A stretch of DNA of 24,438 bases, from positions 1-24,438 of the forward strand of contig JBFYKJ010000097.1 in the NCBI GenBank assembly GCA_041306005.1. The letters are read 5' to 3'. A program made the position numbers and the translations under genes. Shown here piece by piece: positions 16,351-23,846 of the stretch; position 1 is the stretch's first letter, and each line of letters opens with the position of its first letter. Source of the stretch: JBFYKJ01 sp041306005. Its GTDB lineage: Archaea; Altiarchaeota; Altiarchaeia; JAFGQM01. The notes under the pieces were generated by a model. That model was not told the DNA's origin. It did no database searches and saw only the letters and a program-made list of their open reading frames with translations.

Positions 16351-16415
16351 GGGCGCCGGGGGCGCCAGAGCGGCCTGCAAGGCCCGCTCGCGCACCCCGG
16401 GAGAGCCCATTTTTC
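16351..16415 (+). other. Long GC-rich foldable element with T-run, possible small RNA or terminator
   Basis: Nested pairing: GGGC/GCCC (16351-16354 with 16405-16408), CCGGGG/CCCCGG (16356-16361 with 16395-16400) and a 9-bp inner stem with one bulged C (16368-16376 with 16380-16389) capped by GCA. T's at 16411-16414 follow. No known RNA family is recognised. It is not a tRNA: no anticodon or T-arm pattern fits. Confidence 0.4.
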
Positions 16416-16440
16416 GGCCCCCGATGGATGTTATTCGACC

Positions 16441-16467
16441 CTTTTTATAGGGGTTCCTTCTATAAAT
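16441..16467 (+). promoter_or_regulatory. TATA box CTTTTTATAG, upstream copy
   Basis: CTTTTTATAG (16441-16450) is the exact 10-mer found again at 16552. A second box, CTATAAAT, lies at 16460-16467. No open frame follows closely, so it may start a non-coding RNA or a very long S-layer leader. Confidence 0.4.
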
Positions 16468-16544
16468 CAGCAACCAGCCGAAATGCTCTGTCTGAAGGGA
16501 TGCTCTCCCTCCAAGACGCCAGTACCTATAAAAGCTAACAAAAA

Positions 16545-16561
16545 GCGAAACCTTTTTATAG
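16545..16561 (+). promoter_or_regulatory. Strong BRE/TATA promoter upstream of the S-layer gene
   Basis: GCGAAAC (16545-16551) followed by CTTTTTATAG (16552-16561) is a textbook archaeal BRE plus TATA. Initiation about 25 nt downstream would give a leader of roughly 140 nt to the S-layer ATG. An inverted relative, CTATAAAAG, lies at 16526-16534. Confidence 0.6.
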
Positions 16562-16621
16562 GTTGCGGGCTTAACATACGGGGCATCTAGCACATAACGC
16601 TTCGCAGGAGGCGTAAAACCA

Positions 16622-16690
16622 CCTTGCGCGGTGCGTCCGCTCACGCAAGGCTCACTCAAGCAAATCACGTTTTTAACAGCAGTTTGCTGT
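16622..16690 (+). promoter_or_regulatory. Structured leader of the S-layer mRNA: two hairpins
   Basis: CCTTGCG (16622-16628) pairs with CGCAAGG (16644-16650), with an inner GCGG/CCGC option. ACAGCA/TGCTGT (16676-16681 and 16685-16690) forms a second stem with a GTT loop. Both lie inside the leader predicted from the 16552 promoter and may stabilise the abundant message. Confidence 0.4.
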
Positions 16691-16695
16691 GTTAT

Positions 16696-16703
16696 CTATA
16701 TAC
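16696..16703 (+). promoter_or_regulatory. Proximal TATA box of the S-layer gene
   Basis: CTATATAC lies 22-29 nt before the ATG at 16725, the leaderless spacing. With the distal promoter this suggests two alternative transcripts. Confidence 0.45.
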
Positions 16704-16715
16704 AACCAAAGTGTT

Positions 16716-16720
16716 GGTGA
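16716..16720 (+). promoter_or_regulatory. Shine-Dalgarno GGTGA of the S-layer gene
   Basis: GGTGA, part of the archaeal consensus GGAGGTGATC, is 4 nt from the ATG at 16725 and sets the start over the GTG at 16689. Confidence 0.65.
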
Positions 16721-16724
16721 AAAA

Positions 16725-19700
16725 ATGAAGACCACAACAATTGGAAGGATCGGTGCCATCGTTACCGGTGCTGCAATGTTGGGTACAGCTGTTGCCAGCG
16801 CCCTCGCGGGCGCGGTGACCGTCGATTCAGGCCTAAGCAAGGGCTTCTTCTTCGACAGCAGCATGAACCCGAAGGTTCAGCTCGTTGTCGGCGAGAAGGC
16901 AGCGGCCTCAGACGGCGCAGCAGCCGGCCAGATTGCAGCCATGATCGGTAACATGGCTTTTAGAACAACGACAGTGACCAAAGAGGGTCAGACGGTGACA
17001 GTGCCAGGAGGCACAGCCACATGCACCCCCTCAGCAGCAGAGTGCGCTGCAGTGACAGGGTCCGCAGAAGGCAAAGTCGTCCTCAGCTGGAAGGCCATCG
17101 GAATGGTGGGCGAGCTCCAGCAGAAGGAAATGAACTGCTCGATCTACGAAGACACCATGCTGATGGACAGCTTGGATGACGGCGGCGACCAGGGCACGTT
17201 CTGTGACAATGATGACTGGGAAGGCGCTGAAGGCGAGTTAAACGAAGTCTTCGGCCCGACAGACACCCTCGGCACGACGATGGTCGGCATATGCCAGACC
17301 TCGCTCGGGCAGGACGTATCCATCCTCAGGACAGAGGAGTTTGCAAACGAGATAACGACGATCTGTTACAACTACTGTGACATCGCCCTCGGCTGCGATC
17401 CACACCTCATGTCTGAGTGGGTAGTCATAAACTGCGACGAGCTGGAGCTGTTATTCGACTGCGATGAAGAGGCTCTGGTGCTGGAAGTAAACAACGACGC
17501 CCTCGAGTACGGGATATTCACCGACGACATACTGACGGCGGACATCCTGGACGAAGACGGCGACCTGGTAGGGCAGTCCTACATGGGCAAGGTCTTACTG
17601 GGCCAGCACGAGTACTACGTAGAGGACATTGACGACGACTCGATAACGATAGCGTGCGGCGCAACAGGCACCGCCACGACATCGGCCCCGATGGTGTACA
17701 CAGCACCCCTAGAGGGATCTGACTGCGACGCGGGCGACAGCGACCAGGAATACGCAATAAAGCTGGTCGGCGCTCAGACGCTCGAAGAAGTGGGCGTAGT
17801 CGACGTCACCCTTGAAGTGACAAAGCCAGACGGCACGACAGAGCAGGTGACCTCCGGTATATCCGGAACACCGATTGTCGGCGACCTGAAGGTCAAGTTG
17901 CAGAGAGGAACAGCCGCATCCAACGTAATAACGGGTGAGCAGTCCTTCTCGGCAGACATGATAGTGTGGTACGTCCCCTCTGAATACACATTCGAGGACG
18001 GCGAGCGCTACACAGAGCAGGGCGTTGAGAACGACGACGGAATATGGTACCTTGAGTTCAACAACGGCGCTGACATCACCGTGAGTGAGGTCAAAGACCT
18101 TGAAGAGAACGAGGAACTGTGGTCCGGCATCGAGCTCCCCGACGACCTCGAGGAGAACGACCAGTGGAGCGACTGCTACGAAGACGCTAGCGACGATGAC
18201 CAGTCCACGAAAGTCGTGAGGTTCATGGAGTTCAACCTCAGGAACGAGGATAACTTCACCGATCTCCCGGCCGGCAAGATGATACAGCTGCCATTCAATG
18301 ACGGCATGTACCTCTTGTCAGACCTGAAGTTCGGCTACATGGGCCTCATGAACGAGGACTTCATGACCGAGGACCTTGTGGACAAGACGACCGTGAACAT
18401 CGAGCTGGACTCGATCGAGTTTGAGAACGACACGTACGAGGACGAGATCGAGAGATTCAGGAGAGTCGCAGTCGACTACACCGACGAATACGGCGACTCC
18501 ATAAACGACGCAAGGCTCGACGAGGGCCCGTTCGGGGAAGGCGACACCATAATCATCTGCGGTGATTCAAACACCCAGGTGATCAAGATACGGAGCATCG
18601 ACTACAACGACACCGATGAGGATGATGTTGTAATCGAGTTCGACATCAAGGAAGGCTCCGAGTGGAAGTCCTACAAGGATGAGGACGCCCTACAGTTCTT
18701 GTATGGGTCTACCTACACAAGCGACTTAGGCGACTACGACATCCTCTCCGCGGTGCAGACCGTCGAGGACCAGGCGTTCGGCAGCGGTTATATGGTGAAT
18801 GCCAACGGTAATTCAGAAGCCGATTTAGGAAGCGGCGACTGGTACCTGAGGGACCAAGTCGACCTCGACTCCCCAAGCAAGTGGGAGCTGTGGATAGACA
18901 AGAACGGCGACAGCATCTTTGCCATGGCAGAGACCTGCAACTTCTGCAACCCCGCGAGGGACCCAATGCTCGCGCTCTGCGAGTGCAACCCGGACAACAC
19001 GGTTAACACCGAGCTGGACGGCATCGGGTTCTGCGCTGAGCTGACAACTGTGCTCTTAGAGGGCGCAGAAGGCTCAGGCCTGGAGGACTCAATAGCATTG
19101 AACCTCCTGGAGGACAACGAGAGCCAGTACATAGTCTCGCCGCACATCGCGAACTTCTGGAACTCCGAGGTGTTCGTTGAGTACAACAACGGGTGCCCGG
19201 GGAACGGCTCCTGCGAGCTGAAGCGCCAGTGCGAGGACATCGCGACAGGGGAAGAGGACGGAACCCTCATCTCGCTGAGCGGTGCAGTGATCGAGGTCGA
19301 CGGCTCCGAAGTAGAGGAGCCCGAGGACTCAGGAAACGAGGAAGACATCGTCACGGGCCTCAGGGTAACAATCCCCGAGGACGAGATGAGGCCGACCATC
19401 TTCTTTGGTCTGCAAAGCGCGTTGAACACGACTACGAAGACCATAACGAAGAGCATGGAAGGGCAGGTGGTTAACATCGGAGGCGTCGACGTAACAGTCG
19501 AGGAGTTCGGTGTGACGGCATCTGTGTCAGGCGGCGGCATAGTAGGCGGCCAGCCAACACAGGTTACCTGCAGCTCTGTCCAAGCATCGTGTCCGGCTCT
19601 GACTGCTGAATCCTCAGTGCCAGTCGCCATCGGCTACAAGCTGGTGGTCGTCGAAGGCGCACAGGATGGCAGCAAGAACCTGATCCTCGTAGGTGGACCG

Positions 19701-19865
19701 TCTGTAAACAGCCTGACAAAGGATTTGACCACAAGCTCTGACTTGTGCAAGGGCGCCGTAGTCAAGCTGGTCGCCAGCAACAAGCTGCTAGTAGCAGGTT
19801 GTGAGGCTGCCGACACGATGGCCGCTGCGAACGATCTCGCTGCGTGGATAAAAGCCAACGTCTAA
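16725..19865 (+). CDS. S-layer protein (Methanococcus type), cysteine-rich
   Basis: Main surface-lattice protein candidate, 1046 residues. A signal peptide (about 1-28, cleaved after ASALA) is followed by VQLVVGEKAAASDGAAAGQIAAMIGNMAF, matching the N-terminal S-layer domain of methanococcal proteins (S_layer_N). The C-terminus LILVGGPSVNSLTKDL through GCEAADTMAAANDLAAWIKANV matches the paired S_layer_C domain. The long middle is very acidic and has no recognised domain. About 26 cysteines are spread through it, unusual for S-layer proteins, and about seven N-x-S/T sequons are present. Codon choice looks slightly different from the neighbours (more GCA, ACA and GAA), as expected of a highly expressed gene. 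The ATG at 16725 follows a GGTGA Shine-Dalgarno sequence; two promoters and a structured leader precede it and two terminators follow. The N- and C-terminal family match is confident; the middle is specific to this lineage as far as can be seen. Confidence 0.9.
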   Translation: MKTTTIGRIGAIVTGAAMLGTAVASALAGAVTVDSGLSKGFFFDSSMNPKVQLVVGEKAAASDGAAAGQIAAMIGNMAFRTTTVTKEGQTVTVPGGTATCTPSAAECAAVTGSAEGKVVLSWKAIGMVGELQQKEMNCSIYEDTMLMDSLDDGGDQGTFCDNDDWEGAEGELNEVFGPTDTLGTTMVGICQTSLGQDVSILRTEEFANEITTICYNYCDIALGCDPHLMSEWVVINCDELELLFDCDEEALVLEVNNDALEYGIFTDDILTADILDEDGDLVGQSYMGKVLLGQHEYYVEDIDDDSITIACGATGTATTSAPMVYTAPLEGSDCDAGDSDQEYAIKLVGAQTLEEVGVVDVTLEVTKPDGTTEQVTSGISGTPIVGDLKVKLQRGTAASNVITGEQSFSADMIVWYVPSEYTFEDGERYTEQGVENDDGIWYLEFNNGADITVSEVKDLEENEELWSGIELPDDLEENDQWSDCYEDASDDDQSTKVVRFMEFNLRNEDNFTDLPAGKMIQLPFNDGMYLLSDLKFGYMGLMNEDFMTEDLVDKTTVNIELDSIEFENDTYEDEIERFRRVAVDYTDEYGDSINDARLDEGPFGEGDTIIICGDSNTQVIKIRSIDYNDTDEDDVVIEFDIKEGSEWKSYKDEDALQFLYGSTYTSDLGDYDILSAVQTVEDQAFGSGYMVNANGNSEADLGSGDWYLRDQVDLDSPSKWELWIDKNGDSIFAMAETCNFCNPARDPMLALCECNPDNTVNTELDGIGFCAELTTVLLEGAEGSGLEDSIALNLLEDNESQYIVSPHIANFWNSEVFVEYNNGCPGNGSCELKRQCEDIATGEEDGTLISLSGAVIEVDGSEVEEPEDSGNEEDIVTGLRVTIPEDEMRPTIFFGLQSALNTTTKTITKSMEGQVVNIGGVDVTVEEFGVTASVSGGGIVGGQPTQVTCSSVQASCPALTAESSVPVAIGYKLVVVEGAQDGSKNLILVGGPSVNSLTKDLTTSSDLCKGAVVKLVASNKLLVAGCEAADTMAAANDLAAWIKANV

Positions 19866-19873
19866 GCGCATAA

Positions 19874-19902
19874 GCCCCCGAAAGGGGGCATTTGTTTATT
19901 TT
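19874..19902 (+). terminator. Primary terminator of the S-layer gene
   Basis: GCCCCC-GAAA-GGGGGC (19874-19889), a perfect 6-bp stem with GNRA loop, starts 8 nt after the stop and is followed by ATTTGTTTATTTT. Confidence 0.8.
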
Positions 19903-19907
19903 GAAAG

Positions 19908-19948
19908 GAACGGGGGCCCCAAGCGGGTCTCCGTTCAAACACTTTTTT
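19908..19948 (+). terminator. Second, back-up terminator after the S-layer gene
   Basis: GAACGG (19908-19913) pairs with CCGTTC (19931-19936) around a G/C-rich loop, and a T-run follows at 19943-19948. Together with the first hairpin it would stop transcription from a strong promoter. Confidence 0.45.
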
Positions 19949-20073
19949 CTGAGTTCCGATGAATGCCTTTTTGAGTTCTTATGCTCTCTAGCTTCGGGCT
20001 TCTGCCGCCCTCATCCGGGCGTTCAGCATCTAAGCCTTTTCTAAGCCTCATTTCTAATTAATCCCACAATCAC

Positions 20074-21024
20074 ATGGCTGCAAAGGACGATAATAAGGGC
20101 GCCTCGCTGCCCGAAGGGTGGAAGGAGACCGAGGAAGACGCCCCGGTAGAGAAGAAAAAGCGGGAGCTTCACATAAGCAACAGCGTCATGTGGATAATCT
20201 TCGTCGTCGTGCTCCTGGGGTTCATCGCCCTCCCTCTCCTGGGCAGGGCCCCGCACAAGCCGACGTCCTCGGTTATGGTCAACGGCATCAACGTATCGGC
20301 CGAGGGCGACCCCATAACCTCCCTGAAGGGCCTCTTGTCGGGGCATATCGACGGCAAGCGGCTTGACGAGTCCGAGGACTCCAACAACGCGCTGAACGAG
20401 ATACTGGCGGTCGTAGGCCAGTCGAGCGCCCGCGCGTCGTCCGGCAGGAAGACCCTTTTCGCGGGCATCACGGGGACTACGGGCATCACGGCCGCCGGGA
20501 GCGAGGTGAGGATAGAGGGCGCCGACCGGGCCGGGCTGTGGAAGGCGGTGTGGGTATTCAACTCGATACTTTCCGACGCGACGATAACATCCTCCATCGA
20601 CCTCTTCGACCTGCAGTATGCAGTCCCCACGCACTCGAAGGCGTATCTCATCCAGGACATGGAGGGCACGTGCTCCAGCTACGGGCACATAATCTCGGCA
20701 GAGGGCGACATACTGTCCTCACTTGCCTACAAGCAGGCCGAAGCGGGCGGCGAGCTCTTCCACTACCAGAGGGATGCCGGCGGCTGCCGTTTTATGAACG
20801 ACACCACGGGAGCATCATCGCTCTGCCCGGCTTCCGACAGGGACAAATTCATCGTCACGATGCGCAAGGGGAATTCGACGGTGATAACCGTCAGCCCGGA
20901 CTACATAGACTTCCAGTACAAGGATTGTTCGACTGTGGACAGCGTGTCGGTCATACTGCGGGACATGATATGCCCGAACATAATCTCCGAGCTGGCAAAG
21001 TTTAAGATGCCCACCGAGCTCTGA
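20074..21024 (+). CDS. Unrecognised single-pass membrane protein with extracellular domain
   Basis: 316 residues, family not recognised. A charged cytoplasmic tail (1-37) precedes one membrane segment (about 38-56, MWIIFVVVLLGFIALPLL). The remaining 260 residues would lie outside and include five cysteines (in GTCSSYG, GGCRFMN, SLCPAS, KDCSTV and DMICPN), suggesting at least two disulfides, and a few N-x-S/T sites. The repeated Gly/Thr stretch AGITGTTGITAAGSE resembles a turn region of a beta domain. AATTAAT about 20 nt before the ATG may be its TATA element. It sits between the S-layer gene and the radical SAM gene (34-nt gap downstream), so it may share a transcript with the latter. A surface-associated role is inferred from topology only. 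Confidence 0.7.
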   Translation: MAAKDDNKGASLPEGWKETEEDAPVEKKKRELHISNSVMWIIFVVVLLGFIALPLLGRAPHKPTSSVMVNGINVSAEGDPITSLKGLLSGHIDGKRLDESEDSNNALNEILAVVGQSSARASSGRKTLFAGITGTTGITAAGSEVRIEGADRAGLWKAVWVFNSILSDATITSSIDLFDLQYAVPTHSKAYLIQDMEGTCSSYGHIISAEGDILSSLAYKQAEAGGELFHYQRDAGGCRFMNDTTGASSLCPASDRDKFIVTMRKGNSTVITVSPDYIDFQYKDCSTVDSVSVILRDMICPNIISELAKFKMPTEL

Positions 21025-21058
21025 GGCTGCGCTAGTGCAAGCATGGGCATATTCAACC

Positions 21059-22276
21059 ATGGCTGCTGTGAAACCTATTGGTGTGAAGGCCGCTAAGGCG
21101 GGGGGAAGGGCAGCGCGCAAGGCTGGCGGGAAAACCGCATCCAAAAAGGGCAAACCGGCGGCATCCACGGGCCTGCAGCCTGCCTCGCAGGAGGGCCGCT
21201 ACCGCGCCCCCGGCAGCCTGATAGACGCAAAGGTCATAGACTCCATGCGCCGGGACGGCTTCCTGTACTCCGCGTTTGGCGAGTACTGGAGGCGCAAGTA
21301 CGGCTACAAGGTGTTCAAGATCCCCCTTAACGCACAGTTCACCTGCCCGAACTGGGACGGGAGGATAAGCGACGAAGGATGCATATTCTGCCCTTCCTTC
21401 GCACGGCAGTTCACCTATGAGAGCTTCAGGGACGTCATGGACAAGGGTGTCCGGGAACAGGTCGAGCACCAGATGAAGCACTACAAGGCCATGGGCGCGG
21501 GCGACAAGGCGCTCGTCTACATCGCGTTTGGGACCAACACCTACAAGCCCATAGGCGAGCTCAAAAAGCTGTTTGATGCGGCCCTGTCGCATAAGGACGT
21601 AGTCGGCCTCTCGGTCGGCACGCGCCCCGATTGCCTCCCTGACGAGGTCTTGGACCTCTTGGGGGGCTACGTCAAGAAGGGCAAGCAGATATGGATAGAG
21701 ATAGGGACGCAGACGGTGCACTACCGCACCCTTGAGCGGATACAGCGGCGCCACGGGTTTGCCGAGAGCATCCGCGTCGTCAACGAGGCCCATAAGCGGG
21801 GGATAGGGGTGATATTCTTCATAATACAGGGCTTGCCGTATGAGACGCCCGCGGAGACCGCGGAGACTGCAAGGATAGTCTCCGCGTTGGGCGTAGACGC
21901 GGTGAAGCTTTACCCGCTCGTCGTCATGAAGAACACGGTCTTGGCGAAGCAGTTCAAGGAGGGCCGGTACCGCCCGCTCGGGATGGACGAATATGTCGCG
22001 TTGACCGCTGACTTTTTGGAGAACCTAAGCCCCGACGTCCTCGTCCAGAGGCTGTCAAAGGACTGCGGCCTTGAGAGCAAGCTCGCGCCCGACTGGAACA
22101 CCTACCGCCTCGTCGTCGGCCCCCTGGTCGAGAAGGAGATGAAGAGGCGCGGCGCGAGGCAGGGCGATAAGCTGAGGCTCACCCTGGGCGTCGGCGAGCT
22201 CGTCCCGCTAAAGCCCGGCGAGACCAGCATAATACGCAGGCAGAAGGCGCAGGAGCTCAAGTGCGTAAAGCTCTAA
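21059..22276 (+). CDS. Radical SAM protein, TIGR01212/YhcC family
   Basis: 405 residues. The cluster motif is C96-x11-C108-x2-C111 (FTCPNWDGRISDEGCIFC), the non-canonical spacing typical of the E. coli YhcC family rather than Cx3Cx2C. Further family blocks are LSVGTRPDCLPDEVLDLL, IEIGTQTVHYRTLERI and KLYPLVVMKNTVLAKQF. The reaction of this family is not known to me. Odd here: an N-terminal 50-residue Lys/Ala/Gly-rich, histone-H1-like tail and a C-terminal extension of about 60 residues beyond typical members (about 300 residues). The start is taken at the ATG 21059; a GTG at 21035 would add eight residues, and neither has a clear Shine-Dalgarno sequence. The last codons and stop are repeated three more times, the last copy decayed. 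Confidence 0.87.
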   Translation: MAAVKPIGVKAAKAGGRAARKAGGKTASKKGKPAASTGLQPASQEGRYRAPGSLIDAKVIDSMRRDGFLYSAFGEYWRRKYGYKVFKIPLNAQFTCPNWDGRISDEGCIFCPSFARQFTYESFRDVMDKGVREQVEHQMKHYKAMGAGDKALVYIAFGTNTYKPIGELKKLFDAALSHKDVVGLSVGTRPDCLPDEVLDLLGGYVKKGKQIWIEIGTQTVHYRTLERIQRRHGFAESIRVVNEAHKRGIGVIFFIIQGLPYETPAETAETARIVSALGVDAVKLYPLVVMKNTVLAKQFKEGRYRPLGMDEYVALTADFLENLSPDVLVQRLSKDCGLESKLAPDWNTYRLVVGPLVEKEMKRRGARQGDKLRLTLGVGELVPLKPGETSIIRRQKAQELKCVKL

Positions 22277-22352
22277 AGAGCTCGGGTGCGCCAAGCTCTA
22301 AAGAGCTCAAGTGCGCCAAGCTGTGAGTAGCTTGTGTGCATAAATCTCTGGC
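22253..22352 (+). repeat. 25-nt stop-spanning tandem repeat after the radical SAM gene
   Basis: Units at 22253-22277, 22278-22302 and 22303-22327 share the frame GAGCTCnnnTGCGnnAAGCT. Unit 1 encodes the true C-terminus ELKCVKL-stop (TAA). Units 2 and 3, read in their own frames, give ELGCAKL-stop (TAA) and ELKCAKL-stop (TGA). A fourth unit in register (22328-22352) matches unit 1 at 16 of 25 positions but has lost the stop. Each unit shifts the frame by one. Confidence 0.9.
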
Positions 22353-22416
22353 GGCCTAGCTACCCCTATCCGGTTTGTTGATTACGCTTGCCTATTAACC
22401 GCTTAAGGCCCGGGCA

Positions 22417-23307
22417 TTACTCCCTGTCGTGGCGGTTGCGATGGCTGTCCTCGATCTCCTGCAGGAACAGCAGGTCTTCGGTCTTGATGACCCCGCCCTT
22501 CTTCAGCTCGGACAAGAGGTCGGTCTCCTTGGCCTCCTGGTCCTTCTTGAGCTTCTCGACCTCGATCTTGCGCTCGCGTGCTTTTGCTATGCCAAGCTTC
22601 TCTTCCTCGGTGCGCAGGTCGTTGAGCGTCTCGATGAACCTGTTATGGGACTCGTCCACTTCCTTTTTGACCTCTAAAAACTCCTCTTCGGCCTTCTTCG
22701 CCTTCTCCCTTCTGGCGTCGACCTTCTTGTAAATCTCGTGCATCTGCTCGTGCGCGGTCTCGCCGGTCTCAGAGTTTTTCAACAATTCCTTGTGGCGGGC
22801 GTCGGCGCCCTTCCTGACCTCGCGCAGCTCCTTTTCCAGCTTCCCGGCCTCCTTGCTAGCGGGCGCGGCGGCCTCGTATTCCTTTATCTTACCCTCAAGC
22901 TCGTCAATCTGCCTGACCGCCGCCTCTTCCTTCTGCTTCGACATGGGCGACGTCTGCATCTTCCAGTTGAGCCTCTCGTAGTCCGACTTTAGCTTCTCGT
23001 AATCGCGCCGCGAGACGGTTGTGCCTGTGGACTGGCCCTTGACGGACCCGAGCTTCTTGTTCAAATCCGCTATCTTCTTGTTGGCGCCGTCCCTCTCTTT
23101 CTTGCACTCGGACACCTTTTTATTCGCATCGTCCCTTGTCTCCTTGAACTGGCGGGCCTCCTTTAGCAGCTTGTCTATCTCGCCGTAAAGCCCCATGACA
23201 CTGTCTCTCTTCGACCTAAGCTTGGCGTTGAGGTCGTCGCGAGTCTTTTTCAACTCCTTGACCTTGCTGCGCAGTTCCTCTAGATGCTGGTTCTTTTCAG
23301 AAGCCAT
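22417..23307 (-). CDS. Archaeal coiled-coil protein (COG1340 type)
   Basis: 296 residues, almost entirely heptad-like coiled coil. The N-terminal half repeats KxTRDDLNAKL/KETRDDANKKV/KKERDGANKKI, and a central break (about 92-125) holds the conserved-looking YERLNWKMQTSPMSKQKEEAAVRQI, which matches the family feature of an RLEWKQQT-like block between two coiled arms. It is soluble, with no signal peptide. The archaeal COG1340 family is widespread and its function is unproven; the shape resembles SMC-like or prefoldin-like rods without an ATPase head. A TATA element TTATATTTTA (23341-23350) lies 34-43 nt upstream of the ATG, giving a leader of about 10 nt. No terminator hairpin is obvious in the 64 nt separating it from the repeat array at 22352. 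Confidence 0.8.
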   Translation of the reverse strand: MASEKNQHLEELRSKVKELKKTRDDLNAKLRSKRDSVMGLYGEIDKLLKEARQFKETRDDANKKVSECKKERDGANKKIADLNKKLGSVKGQSTGTTVSRRDYEKLKSDYERLNWKMQTSPMSKQKEEAAVRQIDELEGKIKEYEAAAPASKEAGKLEKELREVRKGADARHKELLKNSETGETAHEQMHEIYKKVDARREKAKKAEEEFLEVKKEVDESHNRFIETLNDLRTEEEKLGIAKARERKIEVEKLKKDQEAKETDLLSELKKGGVIKTEDLLFLQEIEDSHRNRHDRE

Positions 23308-23340
23308 GAATATCGGGCAAAACCCCCTAACTTAGAAGCC

Positions 23341-23350
23341 TAAAATATAA
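23341..23350 (-). promoter_or_regulatory. TATA box of the COG1340 gene
   Basis: TTATATTTTA on the minus strand lies 34-43 nt before the ATG at 23307, in the short gap after the upstream YbjQ-type gene, so the gene has its own promoter. Confidence 0.5.
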
Positions 23351-23386
23351 GAACTCTTCCTTTTCACCGGGCTTTTATAGCCCCTT

Positions 23387-23725
23387 TCATTGCGCTTTTT
23401 TCTCGACTATTACGGCCGTGCCGTATGCGATGAACTCGACCATGTCGGATTTGAACGTGACTCCCGTGAGGCTTACGCCTATGACGCCGTTCGCGCCCAT
23501 TTTCTTAGCGGCGCCGAGCAGCTTATCAACGCTTGCCTTTCTTGCCTCAAGCGCCATGTTCTGCAGTTCGGGGACCTTCCCGCCCCTGAAGCTTCGCAGG
23601 AAGGCGACGAAACTCGCGCTCGCGCCTCTCGACCTTACCTCGCTGCCCCATGCCATGCCGAGCACCTTCTTGAGCCTGTAGGTCTCCGGCAGGTCGGTCG
23701 TGCATAGCAGGAATTCCTCGGCCAT
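23387..23725 (-). CDS. YbjQ/UPF0145 family protein (heavy-metal-binding-domain annotation)
   Basis: 112 residues, the usual size of the family. Recognisable features are the N-terminal TTDLPE turn, VLGMAWGSEVRSRG, the central helix with ELQNMALEARKASVDKLLGAAKKMGAN and the strand GVIGVSLTGVTF, ending in GTAVIV. The fold is a small alpha/beta pentamer-forming unit. The heavy-metal label is traditional and no clear metal-binding cysteine cluster is seen here (only C8). The ATG at 23725 was chosen over an extended frame to 23833 because the conserved block starts here and CTTTTTATAC lies 32-41 nt upstream. It is followed by the COG1340 gene 79 nt later and is divergent from rfcS. Confidence 0.85.
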   Translation of the reverse strand: MAEEFLLCTTDLPETYRLKKVLGMAWGSEVRSRGASASFVAFLRSFRGGKVPELQNMALEARKASVDKLLGAAKKMGANGVIGVSLTGVTFKSDMVEFIAYGTAVIVEKKAQ

Positions 23726-23756
23726 GTCGCCTAATTTTGCAACTCGGTCAATAAAA

Positions 23757-23766
23757 GTATAAAAAG
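23757..23766 (-). promoter_or_regulatory. TATA box CTTTTTATAC of the YbjQ-type gene
   Basis: CTTTTTATAC on the minus strand, 32-41 nt before the ATG at 23725, differs in one base from the CTTTTTATAG boxes of the S-layer region. Confidence 0.6.
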
Positions 23767-23846
23767 CGGGCCGAAGCGGGCAAAGACGGCCAAAAAGCCG
23801 CTTTTGGCGCGCCATAATCCCCCGATTGGGCAAAAAGCCGGGGATG

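Noticed and set aside
16351..16408. Possible tRNA or other known RNA gene
   Set aside because: No cloverleaf, anticodon loop or T-loop consensus; only a single nested hairpin is supported.
16606..16611. AGGAGG as a Shine-Dalgarno site for a small leader peptide
   Set aside because: No ATG or GTG follows at a usable distance and no short conserved frame is evident; only a TTG 12 nt away.
16282..16668. 128-residue minus-strand frame in the S-layer upstream region
   Set aside because: It reads through hairpins and TATA boxes, has an unbiased composition and no plausible start signal; treated as non-coding.
18788..19630. 280-residue minus-strand open frame opposite the S-layer gene
   Set aside because: Ser/Pro/Thr-rich antisense shadow of a strongly biased coding sequence; no motif, and the plus strand is clearly the gene.
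19940..20040. C/D box small RNA between the S-layer gene and 20074
   Set aside because: CTGA and GATGA-like fragments occur, but in the wrong order and spacing for a C-D'-C'-D arrangement.
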